Shown here piece after piece: positions 9,822-19,428 of a stretch of DNA of 64,000 nucleotides. The notes below the pieces were generated by a model. It did no database searches. It was given only the letters and a program-made list of their open reading frames with translations, and was not told the DNA's origin. The stretch covers positions 7,582,501 to 7,646,500 of the forward strand of contig OX335641.1 in NCBI GenBank assembly GCA_946894095.1, given 5' to 3'. Origin of the DNA: Incurvaria masculella. Taxonomy: Eukaryota > Arthropoda > Insecta > Lepidoptera > Incurvariidae. The translations under genes were made by a program, and so were the position numbers. Within the stretch, counting starts at the first letter, position 1. Each line of letters opens with the position of its first letter.

Positions 9822-10830
9822 AGCAGAAGATTGTTGGTAGTTGTTAGGATAATCGGTAGTTTTGTTCGATTGATAGCTTGGGGTAGGGGGTATGGTCTTC
9901 TTTTCAGCTATCGATGGTGGACTATTGGGCTTGGAATATGACATTCCATATTCATTCTCTCCACTGTAAGATGGATATACATCTTCATAGTCGCTTGTCT
10001 TCCCTCTACAATACGCGGAGACGGGCGCCGACCGACCGTAGGCGTCAGGAGTTCTTCGTTCTATAGGAAGTCTTTCTGTAGATGGTGCCTTATTTCCTAC
10101 TCTATTTGGTTTCTCCGCATAATTATCCCTGCTGTAGATGTTAGCATCTAAGTTTGCATCTGAGACAGTATTTTGTATTTCCTTTGTTCTCGGCTGAAGA
10201 TGGTCATTGCCTGATTCTGTATTCCTGTAATTCCGATTCTGAAGGTCCATTTCCCTGGGCATCTCACTCTCGGCTTTTTCTTTAGTGTAGAGGAGACTTT
10301 GCGTTTGATTTCTTCCATAAATTTGTTCGGTGAGTCTCTCGTCATTGGTTATTTGGTCTTGCTGCCTCTGCTGTTGCTGTTGATAGCTTCGAGCCCTATT
10401 ATCATAGAGTGTTGATTGAGAATCGTTCCTGTATGGTGATGCGTGTGAATGCGGAGTGTTTTCTAACCTGTCTGATGACGTGTTAGTGAGCGGAAGAGAA
10501 AGAGCTTGAGGGTCGTATGATCTTTTGGTTCCGTAATACTGTGGATACTGAGGCGTAATGTCACCATTGTCATTATCGGCACTTATGATTGGTTCTCTAT
10601 GAGTTGTTTCTGGATAGCGGTTCTGATTGGGTTCTATGTATCTATTCTTGTTGGTTTCTGGGTAACGGTTTTTGTTAGATTCAGAGTATTGGTTATGGTT
10701 GGATTCTGCGTATTGGTTCTGGTTAGATTCTGGATATCTGTTTTGATTAGTTTCTGTGTAACGGTTCTGATTTGTGCCTTGACTGTAGTGAGATGCAGGC
10801 TTTTGTAGAAGATCATAATTGGGATCATAT
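9822..10830 (-). CDS. kmr: Exon: Asn/Tyr-rich linker with octapeptide tandem repeat
   Basis: Acceptor TTGCAG precedes 10830, donor GTAAGT follows 9822; 1,009 bp, entering phase 2 and leaving phase 0. The 336 full codons are open but have no early ATG, so the first half does not show as an ORF. The exon starts YDPNYDLLQKPASHYSQ and runs into seven copies of an eight-residue unit N-x-N-x-Y-x-E-(S/T), then SYDPQALSLP, a Gln run (QQQQQRQQ-like), and MPREMDLQNRNYRNT. The end is rich in Tyr/Pro/Ser (SDYEDVYPSYSGENEYGMSY, NSPPSIAEKKTIPPTPSY). It is probably disordered and phosphorylated, with potential PPxY-like or SH3/SH2 ligands, but no folded domain is visible. Confidence 0.88.
10605..10772 (-). 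repeat. Coding minisatellite, 24 bp x 7
   Basis: Seven consecutive 24-bp units inside the 10830-9822 exon encode N-(Q/H/K)-N-(R/Q)-Y-x-E-(S/T/P). Tyr, Glu and the two Asn are fixed in all units; the x position varies (T, P, A, S, P, I, P). Confidence 0.88.
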
Positions 10831-11340
10831 CTGCAATTTTACTCTTGTTATTAGTAGTAGTCTAATGAAACATTTTATCATAGTATGAAGTATCAAATGT
10901 TTGGTAGTTAAGCACAGAGTATAAAAACTAGACGCATCAAAACGAACCATTAATATTGGTTTAGATTTTCAGTCATTACCATACCAGTCACACCTAACAG
11001 TTTAAAGAATAACAGTGCAAGCTAAAGCATTAAATTTTCTCTCGACGTTAGATTCATCACGTTTCGGACATCCTCAGCAACTGTGCATCGATCTCAAAGA
11101 CGTCTGACAGGTCGGACCTCTGACGGAGTCGTCCAGTCAGAAGTCTACTAAAGTTCGTTGGCTGCGCATGTCCGTAGTGTGGCAAACGTGGAGAAAAAAG
11201 TAAGTTAAGAACTTTTAATTTAAAAAAAGAGAATGGGCAAAATGTATGGACTGAGTACAGTGTGGTGCAGTAATATCGTGGGGGGGTGAGATACTATTTA
11301 AAAAAAGAACAGGGATCTTTGACTTGCAAACTTTTTTTTT

Positions 11341-11645
11341 ATGTGACGGACATGGATGGCTAAACCACACTTACTATTATGATATTAGCCTAACACATCT
11401 CATGGGAACTAGGTGCCATGCCAGAACATTCCTTTTAGTGCACAGCTACATTGAACTGTATGGAAAACACGGACAATGTTCATTGCCGCTTCGACCGTCG
11501 TTCAATCAATATGATGTTACCAACCTGGGCGGGATTAGCCCTAGCACTTAGTATGTTACAGTATACAGTTTAACGTAAAATCCGAACCACGGATGGCGAC
11601 TCTCTTAGTCGCCTCTACGACATGCACGGGAAGAAATGCAGTTGG
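11341..11645 (-). mobile_element. SINE with third-type head
   Basis: Minus-oriented body with the CCCATG-type diagnostic (TCTCATGGGAACTAGGTGCC). Its 5' part is neither tRNA- nor 5S-like: on the minus strand TTCTTCCCGTGCATGTCGTA then GAGGCGACTAAGAGAGTCGC, joined to GTGGTTCGGATTTTACG. This head resembles a sequence I recall as common in Lepidoptera. Confidence 0.65.
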
Positions 11646-11703
11646 CCCAATTGTATTATTTTTACATAGAGACACACAGCTCTTCTATTTCACTCGTGGA
11701 GTA

Positions 11704-12077
11704 TGTGGCCCAGTGGCGCGACACTTCGGCGATCGCTCTCCGAAGTTAAGCAACGCTGGGTCCGGTCTGGTCTTGGATGGGTGACCATTCGACCGTTTAG
11801 AGAGGCTGGCCGTGGTTCGGATTCCACGTTAAGCTGTAGGTCCCCTTCCTTACTTACTAGGTGGTAGGGTTTATCCCGCCCGGGTTGGTACCATCGCATT
11901 GGATGAACGATGGTCGAAGCGGCAATGAAAATTGTCCATGTTTTCCATCCAGTTCAATGTAGCCGTGCAATATAAGGAAGGTCCTGGCATGGCACCTAGT
12001 TCCCATGTGGTGTGTTGGGCTAATACCATGACAGAACTTGTGGTATTAGCCATCCATGTCCAGTCACATAAAAAAAA
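11704..12077 (+). mobile_element. 5S rRNA-headed SINE, copy 1
   Basis: The head (11731-11789) reads GCTCTCCGAAGTTAAGCAAC then GGTCTTGGATGGGTGACC, matching the internal promoter of 5S rRNA (A box AAGTTAAGC, C box TGGATGGGTGACC). It is joined at GGCTGGCCGTGGTTCGGATT to the same body as the tRNA-headed copies. It ends in CACATAAAAAAA. Orientation opposite to the neighbouring copy at 11341. Confidence 0.82.
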
Positions 12078-12139
12078 TCCTGTTTTCTTTATATCAGATT
12101 GAAATGTGCGTTTCATTTAGAAGCTGGTTTGGAATCGAT

Positions 12140-12300
12140 AGAAAATTGTGGGTCTTCTTTTCTACCTACATGCTGGTTGGTTAAACCCGTCTGGCCAGGC
12201 GCATCGCACCGATCGAATTATAACGAAGCGACGATGGAATATATCTTGTTTTCCATCTGGTTGAATGTAGCTGCACTCAAATAAAAGATGCTCCTGGCTC
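12140..12300 (+). mobile_element. Degenerate SINE body fragment
   Basis: TTGTTTTCCATCTGGTTGAA then TGTAGCTGCACTCAAATAAA and GATGCTCCTGGC align to the SINE body (TTTTCCATCCAGTTCAATG...GGTCCTGGC) with many changes. Low-identity relic. Confidence 0.4.
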
Positions 12301-12333
12301 CGAACCCGATGCTTCCTTCGAGTACGTGAAAAA

Positions 12334-12610
12334 AAAACCGGCCAAGTGCGAGTCGGACTCGCACACGAAGGCTTCCTTACCATCAACACCAAAAATCGCG
12401 TTTTTTGTATGGAGACCCCCTTTATTTTTATATTTTTTTTATTTTACCTATTTGTTGTTATAGCGGCAAAATAAATACACAGTCTGTGAAAATTTCAGCT
12501 GCCTACCTATTACGGTTCATGAGATACAGCCCTGTGACAGACGGACGGACGGACAGCGGAGGCTTAGTAATAGGGTTCCGTTTTCACCCTTTGGGTACGG
12601 AACCCTAAAA
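12334..12610 (+). mobile_element. CCGGCCAAGTGCGAG-family repeat, full copy 1
   Basis: Starts AACCGGCCAAGTGCGAGTCG with the palindrome GCGAGTCGGACTCGC and ends with the hairpin GGGTTCCGT..ACGGAACCC then TAAAAA. The middle has TTGTTGTTATAGCGGCAAAA and a GGAC microsatellite (ACGGACGGACGGAC). It ends about 32 bp from the donor of the exon ending 12642. Superfamily not identified. Confidence 0.8.
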
Positions 12611-12641
12611 ACTTCTACAAAAAAAGAGAATAGTAGCTCAC

Positions 12642-12739
12642 ATGTCGGACGCGGGCGAGTTATAACCGTCATTGGAGCGTCGCGGCTTGGGCGGTGCGTT
12701 CGCGTACGTGGGCCCCGCCGTCTCTTCAGCTTCCTCCTT
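12642..12739 (-). CDS. kmr: Exon: acidic-to-proline linker (98 bp)
   Basis: The acceptor TGTTTTCAG precedes 12739; donor GTGAGC follows 12642. Enters phase 0, leaves phase 2. It encodes KEEAEETAGPTYANAPPKP, then RRSNDGYNSPASD and the first two bases of the next codon. The short segment is rich in G/C at third positions, unlike the repeat directly beside it (an interspersed element ends about 32 bp from the donor, at 12610). The product is a flexible linker with a Pro-rich piece (APPKPRR) that could bind an SH3 domain, an inference only. Confidence 0.85.
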
Positions 12740-13503
12740 CTGAAAACACAGAGGGACGTCGGATGAGAAACAATATTGTCTATCGGCTTAGGATAATGTG
12801 TTCTTAATCTGGCAATGACGAGCAAATCAGGTGTAGTTCACAAGAGAATGTGCCATAAATTAACTTCATGTAGTTGGTATACAACTGCCAAATGAAATGA
12901 AATGACATGAACGGAAAGCGTTCCTATTACTTTTCTGCCTTACCTTATCGCAGCAAGTCCTGCAAGTATCTAATGCAAATGTTTTCAAGATAATAAACAA
13001 CACAAATGGAAGTGTGGATATCTGCATTGTTTTCATGTCCAGTCTCTTAAAAATACAGATATTCAAAAACCTATTATTGGTCATTTAATTCAAGCCTTAA
13101 CTAAATACTTTAATTTGATATAAATAGGCTTTAAACTACAGTTCTTAGTCATTAACTACGACCATTGAAAGAAAACGATTATCACGTTTTAAATTTTAAA
13201 TTGAAGCCAGAGCCGCCTTAATTATGCAAGAAGCTATCGCCACTGACCAGTTATTAAGTGATGGGGAGACGGCCCCTCCCATCCAACCTGCACCTGACAG
13301 TTGCTTCCAGCCCATTATCAACAGTTATAATGGCATGATTGCTGTCCTTCAAGCCCCATTCCGCTCTACTGAGCCCACTGAACCGCACTGGCCAGTCGCA
13401 AAATGCTGACTGCAGGTGGACATAGCTAGTTCCATATTTACGAGAGCCAAAACAAACTAAAGATTCTCGCTATTGGACAATGTGGTACTGACAGGTTCAG
13501 ATA

Positions 13504-13771
13504 AAATCTTTAAAATTGGCGATTTAAAAATGTGTACACACTTCCACTGACGCTTCTGTAGGTGGCGGTGGCGGAAGACCAGCGGCCAGCGTGTTCGCCC
13601 CTGCTGACATCCAGCTGAGCCACAGCCATTTTTCACACATCGCACATCTTTCGATATTTCTTTACTTGGTTCCTACTACTGTTTTTAATTGTGTCTGACA
13701 CTGTATACCAATTATTGTACTGTTATGTGTGAAAATAAATCATTTTATTATTATTATTATTATTATTATTA
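13504..13771 (+). mobile_element. LINE 3' end with (TTA)n tail, copy 1
   Basis: A block beginning TTTAAAATTGGCGATTTAAA and ending AATAAATCATTTTATTATTA with a run of about nine TTA units. A near-identical block occurs at 36757-37017. The GC-rich middle (GGTGGCGGTGGCGGAAGACC) followed by a simple-repeat tail is what a non-LTR element leaves after 5'-truncated insertion. It lies in the intron between 14327 and 12739. Confidence 0.7.
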
Positions 13772-13984
13772 GATAAATTTGAAAATAGAACAATTTTTTT
13801 CTGCAAAACGTCCCTATCTCTGCATTTTTTGGGGAACAAAAATGGACGTTGAAATATTGGTCCCGAAACAATGCGGACGTTGCTTCCAAAAGGTGCCAAG
13901 CATAGCTGTTTCATCGTGCGAGAAGCACACAAAAACAAATGATAGCACCTGTTGTTGTTGTTGTGCTTCGGGCTTGTTTCCGCA

Positions 13985-14103
13985 CTTGACGGCAATACAA
14001 TACATCCATTGCCGTCTAAGTGCGGGATCCACAGGATAACACGGGTTTTAGCATGTGACTCAAGTGAGGCGAGGGTTTTCGCATCACGAAAGCCCTCGCC
14101 TCA
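13985..14103. repeat. Two adjacent GC-rich hairpins
   Basis: Stem 1: CCGCACTTGACGGCAAT pairs with ATTGCCGTCTAAGTGCGG (about 13981-14029). Stem 2: GAGGCGAGGGTTTTCG pairs with CGAAAGCCCTCGCCTC (about 14066-14103), one G-T mismatch. Both lie in the intron between 14327 and 12739. Confidence 0.7.
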
Positions 14104-14326
14104 GAATACTGCTAGAACCGTCCGCTATTTCTCCTCACATAACGACAATACCATATCTACCCTTTTACCCTGACCTAACTCCATGGCGTTTTGGCTCTTC
14201 CTGAATAAAAGAAGAAATGAAACGATGTAAGATGAAAGTTAAATCTATAGAAAATTAAAAGGGAAAGGCATAAACTCCCGACGGGAATATGATGGTAATA
14301 TGAGGAGCCATAAAAAAATAACTAAC

Positions 14327-14378
14327 CTCTACACTCGTTCGAAACCGCTCAGGCTGTTTTCTTTTTTCGTCAGGATTT
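14327..14378 (-). CDS. kmr: Small exon following the PH domain (52 bp)
   Basis: A polypyrimidine acceptor (ATATTTTTCAG) precedes 14378 and GTTAGT follows 14327. The exon enters in phase 2 and leaves in phase 0, which fits the exons on both sides. It completes an Arg codon and then encodes NPDEKRKQPERFRTSVE, a short charged linker. A single-frame ORF search would miss it. Support comes from two good splice sites and the phase match; there is no recognisable domain. Confidence 0.8.
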
Positions 14379-15513
14379 CTGAAAAATATTTTGAATAAAA
14401 TACAATAAAATAACAACACAATGATATTTCTATGAAAGCATCAGTTATTTCAGTCAGAGTTAAATGTTTTTATATAATCCTAAACACTAACCGATAACTA
14501 CTCTGGGATAATATTCACCCATATTTGAGTTTTTATAATTAAGGCATTGAAATATAATGACATCTCATTGCTCATAACTTTTAGAATAAGAAAACAAAAT
14601 ACTTACAACAAAATTTAAAAGCTAAAATACCTTTTTTATCTCATTGATATTAAGTCATAAAGTCATAAAAGATAACAAATAATAACAACAAGGATACTTC
14701 CTTCATCATCTTTTATGTACCTATTATCCAAACCTGATATCTGAATGAATGATTTATTTTTGCATGAAGAAATTACAGATATTTTCAGGATACTAATTAA
14801 TAAAATAAATACAGTGTAGAAAAAAAAAATTACACTTGTTTTCATGAGTGACTTACAGATGGCATGCATGAAATACCATAAATAAATATGTAACATTTAT
14901 CGGCCACTGTGCATTACACACGCTAGAAGTTCTATAGGTAACTTAACAATAAGATAAATAAGTACCTTTGGGTGAGCAGGGCCCCCTAAACTGGCCTAAC
15001 GGCTGTACCATAGGTGGCACCTTCGTGCTCGCTTATACATAGCTACATTACATACCTACCTACTTAAGATACAAATTAAAATTAACAAGATGATAATATT
15101 CTTTCTTTGTCTTTGCCAAGCGATAGGTGCGGGTATATTGTAAGTGAAATATAGTACTATCACCAGCGATCAAGGCAACAGAGAGTATAATACTCAGAAC
15201 ATTGATTGAGATAAGACACTATCTTCTATAATAAGTTCGGAAATTATATATATCTACTACATAGACACTACGTACCTCATAAGAGAGTTTAGATTAAGGG
15301 ATATATTGTTGCATACCAAATAATAAAATAATTCTTGGTAAACATTATAAAATTATAATATACAATAAAATATATGTTGTATCATACATATGTGTTATAT
15401 ATATTTAAGTATGTGTTATAAATAAATGCATACATATATTAATGACTGAGTTAATTATAGTCGTTGATAAATAATGTTTTATGTGAATAATTATATTTAT
15501 AGTGGTTGGATGA

Positions 15514-16362
15514 CTAGCTCATAACAGTAAGCATGGACTCTGCTTCTTCATAGTTGGTCATCAGTAGTACAAGGAAAATTTCTTTTTTGAATTTCGAGAA
15601 CGTCAGTGATCGTAGGTTTAGAAGTTTATCAATTTTATTGTACAAGAATGGACTCAGGAACCATTTGAACCGCTGAGCTGTTTTAGTTCGGGTAGGCGGG
15701 ACATTACTTTGGTCACAAAAACGGGTGTAGTGCATACGTTTAGCCGGCACACGACTAAAAGACATTTTGTGAGCATTTTGTAGCAGCTTGGCAATAAAGA
15801 GTTTTCTTACGCTGAGAACTGCACATTCATTAAGCAGTGTTTGCGTAGGGTAACGGAAAGGTTTTTTCATCATAACCCGAAGCACCACACGTTGCGCCCT
15901 TTCTAAAGACAGCATGTGGGTCTTTGCTGCCCCACCCCATGACGATATGCAGTATGACAACCTTGATTGGCAAAGTGAAAAGTATATTGTGCGCAGAAGG
16001 TTTTTGTTAGTTATGTTCCGTAGTCGCTTAAACACATATATTAATTTCCGCGTTTTACCAGCTAGCGCCACAATGTGTTTGTCCCAGCATAGATTTTCAT
16101 CAAGCACAACTCCCAAATATTCAGATTTCAGGATTTTTAGTCCATTTTCAGCAGTTTTATAAACATCATGCCAAGTCCGTGTTGCAAATACTAATGCAGT
16201 ATCATCTGCAAATGTAAATATTTTACATTTGGGTAGTTTTTTATTGCACAAGTCATTGATGTACATAGTGAAGAGAACTGGCCCGAGCACGCTTCCCTGT
16301 GGTACACCAAACTCCACGGTTATATCATTGCTAACGACATCTTCTAACGCTAACGACATCAT
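15514..16362 (-). pseudogene. LINE reverse transcriptase fragment, internally deleted
   Basis: The open frame encodes the C-terminal part of a non-LTR retrotransposon reverse transcriptase. It has the GVPQGSVLGPVLFTMYIND block, the catalytic FADD box (FADDTALVF), and the thumb and C-terminal tail typical of CR1/Jockey-group elements (YLGVVLDENLCWDKHI; RAQRVVLRVM; PFLYNKIDKLLNLRSLTFSK). About 50 residues normally found between FADD and YLGV are missing, so the enzyme core is incomplete. The endonuclease and N-terminal fingers are absent. It sits inside the intron between 16997 and 14378, in the same orientation as the host gene. Confidence 0.88.
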
Positions 16363-16531
16363 CTAGAATGAAAAAGCTCGCATTCCGAAACATTTTTTAA
16401 AGTAACTGTGGAATGGAAACATGATTGCATATTTCATAACCCTCGCTTGATTATGTGAGTATTTGTAGATCCTCAGAATACCGAGGCCCCAACCCAATCC
16501 TGGAAGACAACACGTCAGCAATGCGTAACTT

Positions 16532-16975
16532 GAGCGGCTCGTAGCCTAGTGGCGCGGGCCTTGCCCAGCATACCAGAGGTCTGGGTTCAAATCCTCGCCC
16601 CGTGCACCACTTTCTTTCTCTCTCTGAGTTGGATAAGTGCATTTCGTCACGAATGCGAGCTGATCCATGGTTCTAAATCCATGTAAAACTGTAGTAGAAA
16701 GTGTAGTAAAAGTGTAGTGTGTGTGTCGTAAAAGTTTCCATACTAGGTGGTAGGGTTTAAGCTCGTTCGGTTGGTACCATCGCATTGGATGAAAAGATGG
16801 TCGAAGTGGTAATGAAAAATTGTCCGTGTTTTACACCCAGTTCAATGAGGCCGTGCTCATAAAGGGAATGTCCTGGCATGGCACCTAATTCCTTCGGGAA
16901 TGTGGTGTATTGTGCTCATATCATATTGGTAGTTTGGTGGTATTAGGCATCCATGTCAGGTTGCATTGAAAAAAA
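16532..16975 (+). mobile_element. tRNA-headed SINE beside a PH-exon splice donor
   Basis: The head GCGGCTCGTAGCCTAGTGGC carries an A box and GGGTTCAAATCC a B box of Pol III type 2 promoters. The body continues (AAGTGCATTTCGTCACGAAT, TACCATCGCATTGGATGAAA, CCTAATTCCTTCGGGAATGT) to TGCATTGAAAAAAAC. Near 16690-16735 the usual GGTCCCCTTCC is replaced by GTAGT-rich repeats. Its tail ends ~20 bp from the donor of the exon ending 16997, in antisense. Confidence 0.85.
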
Positions 16976-16996
16976 CAATTTCCCAGTTATACTGAC

Positions 16997-17204
16997 CTCG
17001 TGTCCTGCATGAGGGCCGCCATGGTGAGCGCCTTGACCCACTTGATCATGTGCTCCTGGTCGGGCGCCGCCAGCACGTACGTGCGCATGTTGGTGTGCTC
17101 CAGCTTGAAGGCGAACTTGCGCAGCACGCGGTCCTCGGCCGTGCACGCCGACACGCGGTACGAGGGGAGCAGCACCGAACCCAACAGCTTCTCCTCGTCT
17201 TGGC
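16997..17204 (-). CDS. kmr: Exon: second half of PH domain
   Basis: The acceptor TTTCACAG precedes 17204 and the donor GTCAGT follows 16997; 208 bp, entering phase 1 and leaving phase 2. Joined to the previous exon it reads YYKSQDEEKLLGSVLLPSYR, then VLRKFAFKLEH, MRTYVLAAPDQEHMIKWVKA and LTMAALMQDTR. These are PH strands 4 to 7 and the C-terminal helix with its near-invariant Trp (MIKWV). The LGSVLLPSY motif is characteristic of the PEPP/PLEKHA4-7 subgroup. This exon and the previous one complete the domain, so membrane-lipid recognition is likely, though the ligand cannot be read from sequence. The exon is GC-rich (third-position G/C) in AT-rich surroundings. A SINE in antisense orientation ends about 20 bp beyond the donor. 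Confidence 0.93.
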
Positions 17205-17400
17205 CTGTGAAAGATGCGTTCAAGTTATGCGATGCAATCATCAATGTATAGTTTGGGTTAAAGTTATGCAATGAAATTATCAATGTATGGTTCCACCAAG
17301 TCTTAAGGGGGTATGCGCGTCAAAACTCCCATGAAAGTTCGAAAAAAAAACGGGCGTCGTCTGGCACCTTATAGGTCCTGGCTTACGCCATACGCCGCGC

Positions 17401-17950
17401 TTAAGGTGGCCCAACCCGGCGGGCCTAATTCATTCGCGGGCACGGTACAAAACCGTGCTGTTGCGCTCTGGGACCTTCTCTGTTTCAAAGAATAAGACAG
17501 GCTCTGTGATGAGGAAGATGCAACATGTCCACAAAAAAGACAATGTGCATAGTGTATGATTTGGTAAGATTTACGAAAATTTTAATTTCAAAACGACTTA
17601 TAGCTAAAAGTAAACCACGACCGCTGTAGTAAAAAATCTAACAAAAACCAAATAGATCATAATTTTTGAATAAATAAGCTATGTCTGATGACTAATCTTT
17701 TTACGATGTTCTTACTTTATCATTGCGTAATCCACCTCCAAAGTTATTGTATAAAACGCGCGAAAAATTCGAACTTTCGGACCCTATAACTTAGAAACCA
17801 AACACAATTTTACAATGCCAATGGTCATCAGACATCTAGTTCGATCAAATAAAGCTATTTTGAGCAAAATTTTGGATCTCTGACAAGAAATATGGGCGTG
17901 ATCTTCTTTCCCCTTTTGTATGGGGGGATGAGCGGGATGGGCCACCTTAA
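17401..17950 (+). mobile_element. 550-bp TTAA-flanked MITE, copy 1
   Basis: It starts TTAAGGTGGCCCAACCCG and ends with the inverted CGGGATGGGCCACCTTAA, so both ends carry an 18-bp inverted repeat with TTAA outside. TTAA is the piggyBac-type target. Near-identical copies are at 41818-42369 and 48068-48617. There is no ORF for a transposase; non-autonomous. Confidence 0.85.
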
Positions 17951-18973
17951 CATAAAAAAAGAAGATGGCGTCACGGATGTTTGAAGCTATTTCTGCAATA
18001 ACTGTAGTTTAATCTCGTATGTTTTTTTGTTTTTGCTTTTGGTTTTGCCCGCTTTGATGAGGAATAGAAGTCAGATAATTTTAAAGTACATTTAACGCAA
18101 GAGAGAACGCAAAGAATATACATATACACTCCCCACATTTAGTCAAAACAGGGCACTTTGTTCTATCACCATACCTTGGTAGCATCAATATCATAGTAGC
18201 ACATTATTTATATATTTATTACATTACATATTTTGTGTTAAAAGTGTAGGTTTTTGTCAAGAAAAAAAATCTAATTTGAAAGCTCGTGAAAACACCTTTG
18301 CTGTAAATATAAAGACTCATCATTATTTACAATATCACAAAACATATTCAATACAGACAAAGAATTTTTTTTTAGGTGTGTAGCAAAACCTGGGAGCTAA
18401 ATAATTGGTAATAGGATAACCATATTAATCCTATTATCTCACATCGTACCATGACTTTGGAACAACCTACACAGTATTCAAATGTCAAGTTGTCAAGTCA
18501 ACGAACTGTCAGCCAAATGGTAAACTAAAAACTTCCCGGACAATCACTTTTTATCTTTCTGTTCAATGCTCACATTTAGAAATAAACGTTTTCCATAATT
18601 TATGTGAGGTTATTTGAATAGGGCGGGGTTATAGGTTGTAGGGATATTTGTTTTGCAATACATGACTCGATACATGATCGTTTTGTCAAATAAAATCAAG
18701 ATGGATTTATGTAATTAAACAAAAAGATACCTGCCGGGGCAATTAACCACGTAATAATTAATTTTCTTGGATTTTAGTTATAATTTTGTTTTTTTTTCGT
18801 ATAATGTTTATTAATCTTATATTATTTTATTTGAGACGACTGTTTTGTTTCACCGACCCTTATCTGATTTTGTTAAAATAATAGACTTGTTAAAAATGTC
18901 TTAGGCATTAACTGCTGCCATTGTGTTGTATTTAAGTACAATTCAAGTTTTTTAATTTTTATTCGATTAATTT

Positions 18974-19200
18974 GGGCGGCTCGTAGCTCAGGGCGAGGGG
19001 CATCGCCTTTGTCGTGGGTTCAGCCCCGCCTCGTGCACGCACCATTTTCTTTCTCTTTATGAGATAGATAAGTGAATTTCGTCACAAATGCGAGCTTGCT
19101 GTTCAGAATGCATGTATAACTCAAGGTTACCACTTCCCTAATAAAGAAGCCCGCTCGAGTTCGCACCATCGTATTAGATGACACTTTTCCCGTGTTTCAA
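18974..19200 (+). mobile_element. tRNA-headed SINE, truncated
   Basis: Head GGGCGGCTCGTAGCTCAGGG with a B-box-like GGGTTCAGCCCCG, then TTCTTTCTCTTTATGAGATA and GAATTTCGTCACAAATGCGA. The 3' part is lost after CGCACCATCGTATTAGATGA. Confidence 0.75.
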
Positions 19201-19221
19201 TTAATAAATTAAAGGCCTTTT

Positions 19222-19300
19222 TCAGGGTTCTGCAAAGTCTGCAAACGGAACCCTATTAATAAACCCCCGCTGTTCGTTCATCCGTCCGTCACAGGGCAAA
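19222..19300 (-). mobile_element. CCGGCCAAGTGCGAG-family fragment
   Basis: Only AAACGGAACCCTATTAATAA through CATCCGTCCGTCACAGGGCA remains. Confidence 0.6.
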
Positions 19301-19428
19301 TTGAAAAAATATTAAATTAAAGCGATCACTCAATCCTCTTAGTGATTGGAGTTGGTTAAATGTTTTTAAACGGTTTTTTGTTATTGAAAGTACACATTAA
19401 TAATAGACTGTTTTCGCATTAGACTTAC

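Noticed and set aside
11731..11789. A genuine 5S rRNA gene
   Set aside because: Only the internal-promoter part matches and it continues directly into the SINE body; it is a SINE head.
16532..16610. A functional tRNA gene at the SINE heads
   Set aside because: A and B boxes are present but the cloverleaf is not complete and the sequence continues as a SINE.
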